Shown here: piece after piece, positions 37,596 to 47,163 of the stretch
Layout: the number at the start of each line of letters is the position of its first letter
Numbering within the stretch: the stretch's first letter is position 1
Assembly: GCF_007750395.1 (NCBI RefSeq)
Contig: NZ_CP036281.1
Span: 5,231,001 to 5,295,000, forward strand
Origin: Polystyrenella longa
Lineage (GTDB): Bacteria > Planctomycetota > Planctomycetia > Planctomycetales > Planctomycetaceae
Direction: 5' to 3'
DNA: 64,000 nt
The notes under the pieces: model-generated
The model's database searches: none
The model's input: only the letters and a program-made list of their open reading frames with translations
Told to the model about the DNA's origin: nothing
Program-made: the position numbers and the translations under genes

Positions 37596-37612
37596 ATGCG
37601 TAGACAACGCAT
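37596..37612. terminator. Hairpin between convergent genes
   Basis: ATGCGT (37596-37601) pairs with ACGCAT (37607-37612) directly after the stop of the hypothetical gene. There is no T-run. It may be a bidirectional 3' end signal shared with the cobalamin adenosyltransferase gene. Confidence 0.3.
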
Positions 37613-37624
37613 GCATGATTACCA

Positions 37625-38194
37625 CTAACGGTTCTTACCCGGTACCCATAGCACGTCGTCGCGACCGTTGTTGTTGGCGAGACGGCCGTAGACGAAGAGT
37701 AAATCCGATAGTCGGTTCAGGTAGATAAGAACCTGCGAGTTGACGGGCTCTTCGGCGTGTAGTTTGAGCACCGAGATTTCAGCGCGACGACAGATGGTGC
37801 GGGCCAGGTGAAGATAAGCCGAGGCAGGGGAGCCACCGGGAAGGATGAAGCTCTCAAGTGGTTCCAGACTTTCGTTTGCGTGGTCGATGGCTGCTTCCAG
37901 ACGCTCGGGCTGGGAAGCCACGACGCGTAAGGGTTCATATTCCCGTGGCTCATCGCTTTCCGGCATACAGAGGTCGGCCCCGACGTCAAACAGATCATTC
38001 TGTACGACAGTAAGCGTTCCCTGAATTTCTGCCGGTAGCTCGGTTGTCAGTACCACTCCGAGGACCGAGTTCAGTTCGTCGACTTCTCCATACGCAATAA
38101 TGCGGGCCGCTGTCTTGGGAACACGTTCTCCCGTTCCGAGAGAAGTTTCGCCACGGTCGCCACTTTTAGTGTAGATGCGATTGAGATAAACCAC
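37625..38194 (-). CDS. Cob(I)alamin adenosyltransferase, PduO-type
   Basis: The start is placed at a GTG at 38194, giving VVYLNRIYTKSGDRGETSLGTG as the family-typical N-terminus, with GGA about 9 bases upstream. The 46 preceding residues in the open frame are atypical and reach into the neighbouring gene. The 189-residue helical protein transfers adenosine from ATP to cob(I)alamin to make coenzyme B12. Hallmarks are the ATP-binding IYTKSGDRGETSLG, AYGEVDELNSVLG, RRAE and the C-terminal YLNRLSDLLFVYGR. The window also encodes a CbiX chelatase, so cobalamin use by the organism is plausible. It is convergent with the gene at 36150 and on the same strand as the HEAT/TPR gene. Confidence 0.9.
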   Translation of the reverse strand: MVYLNRIYTKSGDRGETSLGTGERVPKTAARIIAYGEVDELNSVLGVVLTTELPAEIQGTLTVVQNDLFDVGADLCMPESDEPREYEPLRVVASQPERLEAAIDHANESLEPLESFILPGGSPASAYLHLARTICRRAEISVLKLHAEEPVNSQVLIYLNRLSDLLFVYGRLANNNGRDDVLWVPGKNR

Positions 38195-38328
38195 CGTCTG
38201 TTTCCAATCCGTACATGTAAGACGAGTATTCGATTTTGCGCATCGATCATGGAGAGCCCATGAAAAACCATTCGACAGGAAATGATGCGTTTCTGGCCGT
38301 CCCGTTGTAGAACTGCAGATGGGAAAAA

Positions 38329-41106
38329 TCAACCTGCTGCCGGCCAGTCTGATATTTTGCGAAATTCCTCATTGTCGTGCAGGGAATTGAGATCGGGATC
38401 TTTCCGCATCCAATCCAGTTCGTCAAAACCATTCGTGATGGACCGCCTCAGGGCCTCGATCGCTTTCGTCTCGTATTCCTCAGCAATGGACTCGAGGTTC
38501 TCCGGGGCCTCTTCGGTTCCGGCTTTTGCCCTGAGCAATTCCAGAGCGACACCGTAGACGCACGCGCTGTTATAGACAAAGTAGTTTGTATTGAGTTGCC
38601 CGTCTTCGAAGAAATGTTCTTTCTTTTCTAACATTGCGAACGCACCTTCTGGATCATCCTGTCGAACAAGAATCAGGGCCGTCCCGGTGATCGCCATCTG
38701 ATCGCGAGGGTCGTGGACGAGTGCTTTCTGAAAGTCGTCTTTTGCTTCCTTATACTTCTCCAGCTTCAAGTAAGCATTTCCTCGACCGGACCAGGCTGTT
38801 GGAAGCTCCGGATCGATTTCGATCGCTTTAGTAAAGTCGGTGAGCGCTTCTTCGTAGTCATCTTCCTGCATTTTCAGGCTGGCCATTTGCAGATACTGTC
38901 TAGCGGGGGATGAGTTCCAGATGATCAGCAGTTTCTCATAAGCACGACGTTGCTTATTCCGATCTCCCTGCAAGCTCGCTCTTTGAAGTGAGGCTTTGAC
39001 TTCGGGGGTTCTCAACTGTTCCATCGCACTGAGCAGATAGTTGATACTGGTGGGATTATTGCTTTCCTCGAAAGATTTGATCAGTAGTGCCACAGCCTCT
39101 TCGCTGCCTTCTTCAATTAAATTATTAATTGCGGCACGCATGAGACTGTGTTCATTCGACGCGAGTGCCTGTTTGGAAAGCTCGACTGCTGCGGGAGAAC
39201 TCAATTCCCACAAACTGGCAAGAGCGATCGCCTGTTCCTGAGTATCTAATTTGGGATAAATCTCGGTTAATTTTGAGGCCACATTCTGATCACCGATCTG
39301 AGCTAGGGTTCTCAAAATATTGCGACGTTCCGGATTTCGTTTTTCCAGGTAAGGCAGCAAATGGGGAATCGCTTCCTGACTTTTGGTCTGAATGAGCAGC
39401 TCGTGCATCTCGGGTGTTGGGGGATCTGTTTGTAAATGCTGGAGTGTATAGTTGAGGGCTAACGTTTCACTCTCAGGATCATTTCGGTTGGCGAGTATAA
39501 GAAAGGCGATCCGTTGAATTTCTTCGTCCCGATTCTGCAATGATTTTTCCAGCACATCCAGTAATTGGGGATGTCCAATGCGGTTCAAAGCCTGCAGCGC
39601 CTCTGAGTGATAGTCGTTATCTGTCTCTTCCGTCAGGAATTGATAAATCGTTTCGGACCAGATAGGTCGCGGATTCTGCGAGAGAATTTTGACGAATTCT
39701 GTTTTCGACTCGGGAGGTTCATTATTCAAAATACTGAGTAGACGCTGATGAGCTTCTCCAAATCGGGAGGCTGCCAGACTGTCGATCGCTAACCCCGAAA
39801 GGCCTGTGATATTCCGACGAACAAGGTCCTCCAGTTTGAGGAACGCTGTTTCATTATTGAAATGTCGAAGAGCGTAAATAGCCGCCTTCTGCATAGCTGG
39901 GTCGTCGGCATCAGCCAGATCAATGACCAAAGCGAGTTGGTCGTCCATCAGCCGGGCACCACCATGTTTGAGAGCAACGACGCGCGTGAATGGGTGACCG
40001 GTTTTGATCTCCTCGACCAGTTCATTTCGGGGGAGATTTTCATAGACAGATTTGAGGGCTTCTTCGACTGCTTCTGCAGTTGTGGCGTGCACTCGAGTAC
40101 CGTTGGTCGCTGTGCGAGAACGAGTACGGTGATTGTCCAAATCGGGCAAATCCGCAATGTGTAGTTCTCGAATGCTGACAGGGAATGAAGGATAAGCTTG
40201 CAGCTGCGTCACCGCGTTGCTTCCTGCAGACTGTGCTTGTGCGAGTAACCAATTCTGCAGACTAGCATCTGAGATTGAGCCAGTCTCGGCGAACCGAATC
40301 ACAAATCGAGAGATCCTGTTTTCAGTTAACTTCGTCACCTTTTCAACAAGGCTCCCAATACTGAGGTTGTCGACGATCCCGTTCACAGTGATCAGCCCCA
40401 GACTTTTACGAGGTCCGATCTGTTCGATGGCCACATCCAACCGGCGTTCAGCTGCTTCGTTGATAGAGAATTCGAAAGGTGGGTGGTTATCAGATTTGAT
40501 TGTCAGTTTCAGATCAGGCACGCTCTGGTTGTAAGGCAACTCGTTAAAAAGAACCCAAGTGGAGCGGGCGGAGCCGGGCTGGATCGTCAGGTTGGTCAAC
40601 AGGGAAAGTTTCTGAAGTTGAAACATTTGCCCCTCGGACTGAAAAGCTTGATTGCGAAGTTTCTTCGGATCTTCAACCTGTTTGTATTCGGTGCCATCCA
40701 CCGTAAGAGTGAGCGAGTCACTGGAGATGTTAATCGGTTTTTCCGTCAGATTCAGACAGGTGAGATTGGCGACGAAAAATTTAATTCGCTGGTTATTGGA
40801 TGCATTTGTCTGACCATAATACGGATGTTCCAACTGCAGATAGAGTTGTTGTTTCTCCGGATCAGTTGGAATTTGGCCGGGAGGCGTTTTGAAGTCGGCG
40901 GTTTTCAATTTCAGGTCGCGCAGTTCCTGTTCGACTTTGTTCAGTCTACCGACGGCCTGCTGCAACCGACTCTGCAGCTCCTGCATTTCCACTTTTGGAT
41001 TTGCCTCGGGAGCCGGGCTCGCTTCAGGCGTATCCTGAGCGCGTATTAGTCCGGGGAGTAGAGAAAGAATGACTACCAGGAGGAGGGTTCGGCCATGTCG
41101 AATCAT
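38329..41106 (-). CDS. Exported HEAT/TPR repeat protein
   Basis: The ATG at 41106 gives a clear signal peptide (MIRHGRTLLLVVILSLLPG, cleavage about IRAQ-D). A frame from GTG at 41157 adds 17 residues but leaves that signal internal. The 925-residue protein has a short coiled coil (about 30-70), a beta-rich domain of unknown type (about 90-330), about eight HEAT-like repeats (about 340-730, for example LEDLVRRNITGLSGLAIDSLAASRF), then TPR repeats (about 755-870: MQEDDYEEALTDFTKAIEID, AWSGRGNAYLKLEKYKEAKDD). HEAT and TPR repeats bind proteins, so a scaffold role in the envelope is likely. No enzyme domain was seen. Its end lies 135 bases from the cobalamin gene start. Confidence 0.82.
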   Translation of the reverse strand: MIRHGRTLLLVVILSLLPGLIRAQDTPEASPAPEANPKVEMQELQSRLQQAVGRLNKVEQELRDLKLKTADFKTPPGQIPTDPEKQQLYLQLEHPYYGQTNASNNQRIKFFVANLTCLNLTEKPINISSDSLTLTVDGTEYKQVEDPKKLRNQAFQSEGQMFQLQKLSLLTNLTIQPGSARSTWVLFNELPYNQSVPDLKLTIKSDNHPPFEFSINEAAERRLDVAIEQIGPRKSLGLITVNGIVDNLSIGSLVEKVTKLTENRISRFVIRFAETGSISDASLQNWLLAQAQSAGSNAVTQLQAYPSFPVSIRELHIADLPDLDNHRTRSRTATNGTRVHATTAEAVEEALKSVYENLPRNELVEEIKTGHPFTRVVALKHGGARLMDDQLALVIDLADADDPAMQKAAIYALRHFNNETAFLKLEDLVRRNITGLSGLAIDSLAASRFGEAHQRLLSILNNEPPESKTEFVKILSQNPRPIWSETIYQFLTEETDNDYHSEALQALNRIGHPQLLDVLEKSLQNRDEEIQRIAFLILANRNDPESETLALNYTLQHLQTDPPTPEMHELLIQTKSQEAIPHLLPYLEKRNPERRNILRTLAQIGDQNVASKLTEIYPKLDTQEQAIALASLWELSSPAAVELSKQALASNEHSLMRAAINNLIEEGSEEAVALLIKSFEESNNPTSINYLLSAMEQLRTPEVKASLQRASLQGDRNKQRRAYEKLLIIWNSSPARQYLQMASLKMQEDDYEEALTDFTKAIEIDPELPTAWSGRGNAYLKLEKYKEAKDDFQKALVHDPRDQMAITGTALILVRQDDPEGAFAMLEKKEHFFEDGQLNTNYFVYNSACVYGVALELLRAKAGTEEAPENLESIAEEYETKAIEALRRSITNGFDELDWMRKDPDLNSLHDNEEFRKISDWPAAG

Positions 41107-41522
41107 TTCAAAGCTTTCTGAAGATCGCTCTGCTGGTCCAGAATCGTATTTGCTCACCCTCTCATTTTCAGCTGAACCCTAGGTCGGATTCAGCCTAAAG
41201 GGAACGCGGACGACCTCGAGTCAAAGGCATCCGCGGTGAGAGTGTTGACTTGGATTCTGTCCGTATCAGTCCGGAGGTAAAGATAGTGTGACACAGAAAA
41301 GAAGGGAATTCATCCAGCGACGGTCACTGAATGAGCTCCTCTTTTTCAGGTATATTTAACTATACGGTACGCTATCGCAGCGGGGTATCCCAATTGCGGA
41401 AAAACCTCCCACTCGACCCTAATCCAAAACGGACCAAAAACAGCCTAAGCCTGCAGACAACAATGACTTAGTACCATTGCATGCTATTTGGATTCGATCG
41501 TTTGCTTCTCCGATCGAAATGA
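41107..41522. other. Gap with perfect hairpin after the epimerase gene
   Basis: TTCGATCG (41493-41500) pairs with CGATCGAA (41511-41518) around a 10-base loop, starting 4 bases after the aldose epimerase stop on the minus strand. There is no U-run, but the place suggests a 3' end element. The other 390 bases should hold the HEAT/TPR promoter; nothing else was seen. Confidence 0.45.
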
Positions 41523-42482
41523 TCAGGCGACGACTTCTTCCACGCCAATTGCAATTTGAAACCGGCAATCCTGCCCTGGTTCCAGAACCTGTAGTCCGGC
41601 ATCGATGCCTTGCTGCTGCAGATTGATAGCATCGGTGACACAGGTATACGGTTCGAGGCAGATCGCGTCGCGTCCGGGTGGGGTGAACATGACGACTTCG
41701 CGGAAGATCGATCCATAACGCTGAGCGACCTGAATTCCCGCATCTTCGTCCATAATGCTGCATTCCAGTTGGTCTTTGTCACCTAAGCCGGTGTAGACAT
41801 CATCCAGTTTGAGCAAATCGAAGTAGGCTCCTTCGCGGAGATCCTTGTCTTCGGGAACATCGACCTGCTGACCTGTTGGAAGGCAGTCGTTCAGTTCCCA
41901 CTGTCGTTCGGCATCAAGACTGACGAGACAGTTTCCTGCATGCGAAGAGGAAACGAGGGGCAGTTTGAAGTAAGGATGCGTTCCAAATCCCCAGGGAAGG
42001 GGTTTGTCGTCGCAGTTGAGCACCCGGCAATCGGCAGTGAGTACGGCACCACTGATGGAATAACGGACCTCGAGAATAAAATCGGCAGGCCACAGATCTT
42101 TACGATCGGGTGCGTCAACGCTCAATTTGAATTGAGCGAGAGCGGAGTTCGTGTCTGATTCAATCAAACGCCAGGGGCGGTCGAGGCAGAAACCGTGAAT
42201 TGCACTGCCATTGTTATAGGAAACAACGCCTTCAGGCAGGTGATACTCTTTGCCTTCCCAGGTGTAGGTTCCATTGCTGATACGGTTGGGATAGGGGAAC
42301 AGAATCGGAATACCATTACCACTTGGGCGCTCACCGTTTTCCGGAAACTCAGGGGCAGCGTCGATCACGTCCACCTTTTTGCCCTGTACCACTCCCAGGA
42401 ACGAGTAGCAGTTGAATCCATATTCAAGACTGATATTCGCTACCGAGCCGGATGATTGGTCCTCAATGGTGATGGTCTTCAT
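41523..42482 (-). CDS. Aldose 1-epimerase family protein
   Basis: This 319-residue beta-sandwich protein resembles galactose mutarotase. Signatures are GIPILFPYPNRISNGTYTWEG (substrate-loop Asn-Arg), SAIHGFCLDRPW (the catalytic His in HGF), PWGFGTHPYFKLP (second catalytic His) and DAICLEPYTC with the catalytic Glu in LEP. It interconverts alpha and beta anomers of aldoses or acts on hexose-6-phosphates; specificity is not predictable. The ATG at 42482 is the natural start. Gene neighbours give no pathway clue. Confidence 0.9.
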   Translation of the reverse strand: MKTITIEDQSSGSVANISLEYGFNCYSFLGVVQGKKVDVIDAAPEFPENGERPSGNGIPILFPYPNRISNGTYTWEGKEYHLPEGVVSYNNGSAIHGFCLDRPWRLIESDTNSALAQFKLSVDAPDRKDLWPADFILEVRYSISGAVLTADCRVLNCDDKPLPWGFGTHPYFKLPLVSSSHAGNCLVSLDAERQWELNDCLPTGQQVDVPEDKDLREGAYFDLLKLDDVYTGLGDKDQLECSIMDEDAGIQVAQRYGSIFREVVMFTPPGRDAICLEPYTCVTDAINLQQQGIDAGLQVLEPGQDCRFQIAIGVEEVVA

Positions 42483-43012
42483 GACAATAAGTTTTCCTCG
42501 GGGGTGAATGGGTCAGCAAACCTCAAATTCCCGTCATGATAGCTCTTTACCTGAATCACCACTATACCCCTTCGGTTTCTTCTTAAATAATAAGGAAAAA
42601 CTCAGGATCACTGGACTGCCACGTCCCCCTGGGAGCGAGTGTGTCAAACGACTTCGGGCCGCCGCGGTCGAGGATTTGCTGGCTCTGCACGACGGAACAG
42701 AAGAGAAGGTTCCAACCCGGACGAAAGCCGTCTTCAATCAGGGAAATTGGGGATATCCAATTCACTCCAACCGAGACTCCCGATGGAGGTTTTCAGGGAT
42801 ATTGAAGTCTGCTCGAATCCTTGCCTGAATGGCTTTCCCTGGTTAACAAGATTGACGAACTTGCCTCAGATCGCGATGATTCATGTGCGTAGAGCTGTCA
42901 CTCGCCTCCCATGTCGATCTCTGTTTGGATCGCTTTGCGAAGCCGCAAAGAACGGGGCGAGTTGATGATCCAGTCTACCGTGCCAATCGCATCAGAGGAG
43001 ATTCGCGACATC
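42483..43012. other. Divergent intergenic region
   Basis: This 530-base region separates the epimerase and the M16 peptidase, which are transcribed away from each other. Short ORFs exist but none has family support or a ribosome binding site. No operator was recognised. Confidence 0.4.
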
Positions 43013-45703
43013 ATGAAATCGATTATCCGTCTATTCACCATTACAGGATGTATGCTTGCCATGACGGCTCTTACCGGATCGGGAACACATTCCCATTCCG
43101 CCCTGGCGGCCGAACCGGCCCATCGTAGTCAAGCTGTTGTCGAATACACTTCCCGCCAGCCACTGGGGCAGGGGGTGACTCTTGCCAAGCTGTCCAATGG
43201 CATGACCGTGATCGTACAGGAGAATCACGCTACCGCCCTGGCAACGGTCCGTTGCTACGTCACCAACACGGGGGGAGCCTACGAAGGCGAATACCTGGGA
43301 GCGGGAATCAGTCACCTGGTCGAACATCTGGTTTCGGGCGGCACGACCGACAAACGGTCGGAAGATGACGTTCAGGAACTGGTTGATTCATTGGGTGGCA
43401 AAACTAACGCCTATACGTCGAACAATATTACAGCCTACTACATCGACGCCCCTGCCAAACGAGTTGACTTGGCGATCGAACTAATCGCTGACAGCATGCA
43501 ACACTGCATCATTCCTGAAGAAGAATATCTCCGCGAACTGGGTGTGGTGCAACGTGAATTGGAAATGGGGCTCAGCCAGCGTGACCGCGTCGGTTACCAG
43601 GCGATGAAACAACTCATCTTTACCGAACATCCCATGCAGCATCCGATTGTCGGTTACCTTCAAGTACTGCAGGGCACCACACTGGAAGACGTTCGTACCT
43701 TTTATAAAACACGTTACGTCCCTCAAAACATGATTTTCGTCGTCGGCGGCGATGTGCAGACCGAAGATATTTTGAACCAGGTGAAAGAGCAGTTCCAGGG
43801 ATTTCTCCGAACTCATGATCGTGGTGTTGTCCTCGCAGAGGAACCACCTCAGGCTTCTCCCCGCGAAACGACCATCGAGATGGAAGGCGAAACAGTCGAA
43901 CTGAGCGTGGCCTGGCCAACCGTGATGTTGCAGGACCCTGAACTGTACCCACTGGATGTTGCCAGTTATGTGCTGACCAATGGTGACAGTGCCCGCCTGA
44001 CGAAACGGTTGAAAATCGATGAGCCTTTGGCGGTATCGGTCTCCAGTGCTTCCTACACACCGGGTGATGTTCCCGGGTGGTTTCAAGTTTCCGTCGAATG
44101 CAAAGCGGAAAACGTGGAGCGATGTCGTGAAATCATCATGGAAGAAATCGAACGCTTAAAAACAGAACCTGTCAGCGCAGCGGAGTTGGCCAAAGTCAAA
44201 CAACAGAAGGCTGCAGAGCATGTCTTCAGCCAGCAGACGGTTCAATCCAAAGTGGAATCGCTGGCACGCAGTTTTCAATCAACAGGTGACCCCCTGTTCG
44301 ATGAACAATATGTTAAAGGAATCCAGACCGTCACCGCCGATGAGATTCAGGCTGTCGCCAAGCAGTTCTTCGTACCCCAGCGACTCAACACTGTGCGCCT
44401 CGTTCCGATAGGACTGCGGGAAGCAACGAACGAAGCAGCGGAAGCTGAGCTGGAGTCGGATGTCATTCGTAAAGAACTTCCGAACGGAGTGACATTGCTT
44501 CTGAAACGGCATGCCGTGACACCGCTGGTCAGCATGCAACTGTTTACCGTCGCGGGAGTCCTCAGCGATACAGAAGAAACTGCTGGTCGTGCCGCCCTGG
44601 CCGCCAGCCTGTTTGACCGGGGAACTGAAAAGTATACAGCGGATCAAATCTCGGAATACTTCGACTCGATCGGTGGTAATTTGACTGTGGAATCACAGCG
44701 TAACACGACCTACCTTCAATCGACTGTGCTCAGCCAGAATTTTGAAGAAGCTTTTGATTACCTGTTTCAGGTGGCAACAGCTCCTCTCTTCCTTGAAGAA
44801 GAGTTCACCAAAGCACAGACCCGACAACTATCTTTGATCGCTGCCCGAAAAGCGAATCCCCAAGCCGAAATCATGGACTTGTGGGTCGACCAATTGCCAG
44901 CCGACGAGGCATACAGCCGCACGGTTCTGGGGAATTCAGAAACGGTCGCCAAGTTGACGGTCAACGACTGTCGCAGTTTTCACAACAACTTGTTTGTCCC
45001 CGAAAATATGGTGATCACCATCTATGGGGACATCGATATTAAAGCAGCTGAAAAGCTGGTCAACGACACCTTTGGGCAGCTACCTGCCAAAAGTTTCACT
45101 CCACCAGAATTTCCCACAACACATGCCCGCTCTGAAGCGTCATCGGCGACCGCGACAAACCGGCGAGCAGGAACGGCCCTGGTGATGCTGGGTTATCCGA
45201 CTGTTTCTGTTCTCGACGCCGACACTCGGGCAACCCTGGAAGTGATTCAGACTTATCTAACAGGGGGGTTAGGTGGAAAGCTTTACGCCGAACTCCGTGG
45301 CGCACGTCTCGTTTATTATGTTTATGGATTTGAGCTGTCAGGGCTCGCTCCGGGTTATTTCGCCTTCCTGGCACAAACAACTCCCGACGCCGTCGATGAA
45401 GTTATTTCCCGCACCGAGGCCAATCTGACTGAACTTCGGGAGAATGGAGTCGACGAGGAGACGCTCACCAAGGTGAAAGAGAAAATGATCGCCAAGGAAG
45501 CCATGTCCAAAACAACCGCTACCGAGCAAGCTTTCTCGGACGGCCTTGATGAACTATACGGCCTCGGCTACGACTACAGTAAAAAGTACGACGAGCGGAT
45601 CAACGCGGTCACTTCGGAAGACATTCAGAAAGTCATCGAAACCTACTTCCACGACCCCGTGGTTGTACGAACGATTCCTATTGAATCCGAAGAAGCTAAG
45701 TAA
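43013..45703 (+). CDS. M16-family zinc metallopeptidase (pitrilysin-like), exported
   Basis: The ATG at 43013 (MKSIIRLFTITGCMLAMTALT) gives a signal peptide, unlike the longer frame from 42911. GAGGAG lies 12 bases upstream. The 896-residue protein has two M16 halves. The first (about 45-450) has the inverted zinc motif HLVEH (about 101-105) and the downstream Glu of the RELEMG segment near 180. The second half (about 490-890) keeps the fold but lacks HxxEH, as in most M16B-like chamber peptidases, where it serves as the other wall. Such enzymes degrade peptides in the periplasm. A bidirectional terminator follows. The gene stands alone. Confidence 0.92.
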   Translation: MKSIIRLFTITGCMLAMTALTGSGTHSHSALAAEPAHRSQAVVEYTSRQPLGQGVTLAKLSNGMTVIVQENHATALATVRCYVTNTGGAYEGEYLGAGISHLVEHLVSGGTTDKRSEDDVQELVDSLGGKTNAYTSNNITAYYIDAPAKRVDLAIELIADSMQHCIIPEEEYLRELGVVQRELEMGLSQRDRVGYQAMKQLIFTEHPMQHPIVGYLQVLQGTTLEDVRTFYKTRYVPQNMIFVVGGDVQTEDILNQVKEQFQGFLRTHDRGVVLAEEPPQASPRETTIEMEGETVELSVAWPTVMLQDPELYPLDVASYVLTNGDSARLTKRLKIDEPLAVSVSSASYTPGDVPGWFQVSVECKAENVERCREIIMEEIERLKTEPVSAAELAKVKQQKAAEHVFSQQTVQSKVESLARSFQSTGDPLFDEQYVKGIQTVTADEIQAVAKQFFVPQRLNTVRLVPIGLREATNEAAEAELESDVIRKELPNGVTLLLKRHAVTPLVSMQLFTVAGVLSDTEETAGRAALAASLFDRGTEKYTADQISEYFDSIGGNLTVESQRNTTYLQSTVLSQNFEEAFDYLFQVATAPLFLEEEFTKAQTRQLSLIAARKANPQAEIMDLWVDQLPADEAYSRTVLGNSETVAKLTVNDCRSFHNNLFVPENMVITIYGDIDIKAAEKLVNDTFGQLPAKSFTPPEFPTTHARSEASSATATNRRAGTALVMLGYPTVSVLDADTRATLEVIQTYLTGGLGGKLYAELRGARLVYYVYGFELSGLAPGYFAFLAQTTPDAVDEVISRTEANLTELRENGVDEETLTKVKEKMIAKEAMSKTTATEQAFSDGLDELYGLGYDYSKKYDERINAVTSEDIQKVIETYFHDPVVVRTIPIESEEAK

Positions 45704-45741
45704 ACCGTTCGAAAACGAACTGTTTGAAACAGTCTCACAAT

Positions 45742-45781
45742 AAAAAAGAGCGAACCTGTGATCAGGTTTCGCTCTTTTTTT
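45742..45781. terminator. Bidirectional terminator between M16 peptidase and PhyH gene
   Basis: AAAAGAGCGAACCTG pairs with CAGGTTTCGCTCTTTT (one bulged base) around a TGAT loop, with long T-runs on both strands. It serves both convergent genes. Confidence 0.93.
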
Positions 45782-45828
45782 GTTTCTCGGGACGACCAAA
45801 GAGGCCGTGTTGTCATAGTCGGTTGAGA

Positions 45829-46656
45829 TTAATCTTCGATGGCAGGCGGTGCAGGTAACATTAATTCCGGAAGCGCGGCTGACCGGCTACCCGGAGTCGG
45901 CTTGTTATCCGCCGGCCGGAAGGTGAACACCACTGAATGCTTCGTTTGCTCGCTGACATTTTCACTCGCTGCATGCAGGGCGAGGACATGGAAGAACAGT
46001 ACATCGCCCGGTTGCAGTTCTGCTTCAATACGGCTGTTAACCAGCGCCTGGTTCTTCGGGTCATCTTCGCTGAAGAACTGAGCTTGGTCGAAGGCATGAT
46101 CCGCCGGGTTCATACGGTGAGACCGGGGAATGATTTGCAAACATCCGTTGTGGCTCTCTTCATGATCGAGCGCTAACCAGGCGTTTACTAATTCGGGGCG
46201 TTGGTATGACCAGTAGCGAATATCCTGATGCCAGCCGGTGCGACTGCTGAATCTTGGTTGCTTAGTCATGATGCAATTATGATGTGCCAGCGGCATCACC
46301 AGTTCTGGACCCAGCAGTTGGGATAAACGCCCCAGCATTTGAGGAGAGGAAACCCACTCCGTAAAACAGACATCGCGAGCGTGTGCCTGCTTTAATCGGC
46401 GAATCGTGTGCCCACCGACCGAGTCGCGACTCATGGGTGAACCGGGGTACTTAACATCGGCTTCGAATTCGACCGGGAGAATGGTCTCGTCTAAATGCTT
46501 GCGGGTCACTTTCCGCATTTGTTCGACCAGTTCGGAATCTGCCAAATTACGCACGATGATGTAACCTTCGCGCTGGAACTGCGCCACTTCTTCCTTAGAG
46601 AAGAAGTTTCCCGGAGGAAACGTGCAGATTGGAGAGGCCGTCGCGGTGCGGGTCAT
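45829..46656 (-). CDS. Phytanoyl-CoA dioxygenase (PhyH) family protein
   Basis: This 275-residue enzyme has the Fe(II)/2-oxoglutarate-dependent oxygenase fold. The metal-binding HxD is in GWHQDIRYW (about 143-145), and the distal His is in LALHAASENVSE, with the 2-oxoglutarate-binding Arg in FTFRPAD. Family members hydroxylate lipids, small acids or natural products. It begins with FFSKEEVAQFQREGYIIVRNL, the usual N-terminal helix. Substrate is unknown. No operon partners. Confidence 0.9.
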   Translation of the reverse strand: MTRTATASPICTFPPGNFFSKEEVAQFQREGYIIVRNLADSELVEQMRKVTRKHLDETILPVEFEADVKYPGSPMSRDSVGGHTIRRLKQAHARDVCFTEWVSSPQMLGRLSQLLGPELVMPLAHHNCIMTKQPRFSSRTGWHQDIRYWSYQRPELVNAWLALDHEESHNGCLQIIPRSHRMNPADHAFDQAQFFSEDDPKNQALVNSRIEAELQPGDVLFFHVLALHAASENVSEQTKHSVVFTFRPADNKPTPGSRSAALPELMLPAPPAIED

Positions 46657-47163
46657 TTAATGCAACCTTTTGCAGTTGATAACGTTAGGGCCATCAGCCG
46701 ATTCTTATCGAAGGTAAAATTCTTCGTTTGATCAAGCCTCTGTTTCCTGATTTCGAGACAGGAACTACCCTTCTCGGGAATTTAAATGATTTTACTCTGT
46801 TTGATCGAACAAAGAAGTCGGAATTAAGTCACAATGAAATAGATTTGGAAACGAAAAAGATCGTAAAACTGGAATTTGTTTCTGAATCAGGTCCTGCTGA
46901 AGGACCGAAGTCCCCCAGATTCAGCACCGGCGGGGGCCATTAGAATTCCCCACGGAACCAAAAATCGGGTGTATTCGAGTGCTTATTGAGAAAAATTAAG
47001 GAATTTCGCCACCTGATCTAAGTCGCCGGGAAGACCCGGCTCTATTATTGTAAACACGCTCAATGAAAATGGAATCAACAACTTAATAGGGAAGTTAGAC
47101 TCACCTGAGCACATCGATTTGGATCACCTGATCGACGTCGCGGGATCAACTTTTAAGAGGCAC
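46657..47163. other. Divergent gap with short hairpins
   Basis: This 507-base A+T-rich stretch lies between the PhyH gene and the membrane-fusion gene. GCCGGG (47025-47030) pairs with CCCGGC (47035-47040) around an AAGA loop, and a smaller GTCC/GGAC hairpin lies near 46892. Neither has a T-run. ORFs in it are short and unsupported. Confidence 0.4.

Noticed and set aside
38195-38332. N-terminal 46 codons of the cobalamin adenosyltransferase frame
   Set aside because: The family begins at VYLNRIYTK; the extra codons overlap the end of the HEAT/TPR gene and have no counterpart, so the GTG at 38194 was used.
46728-46943. 71-codon plus-strand frame upstream of the membrane-fusion gene
   Set aside because: No ribosome binding site or family resemblance; overlaps the promoter region.
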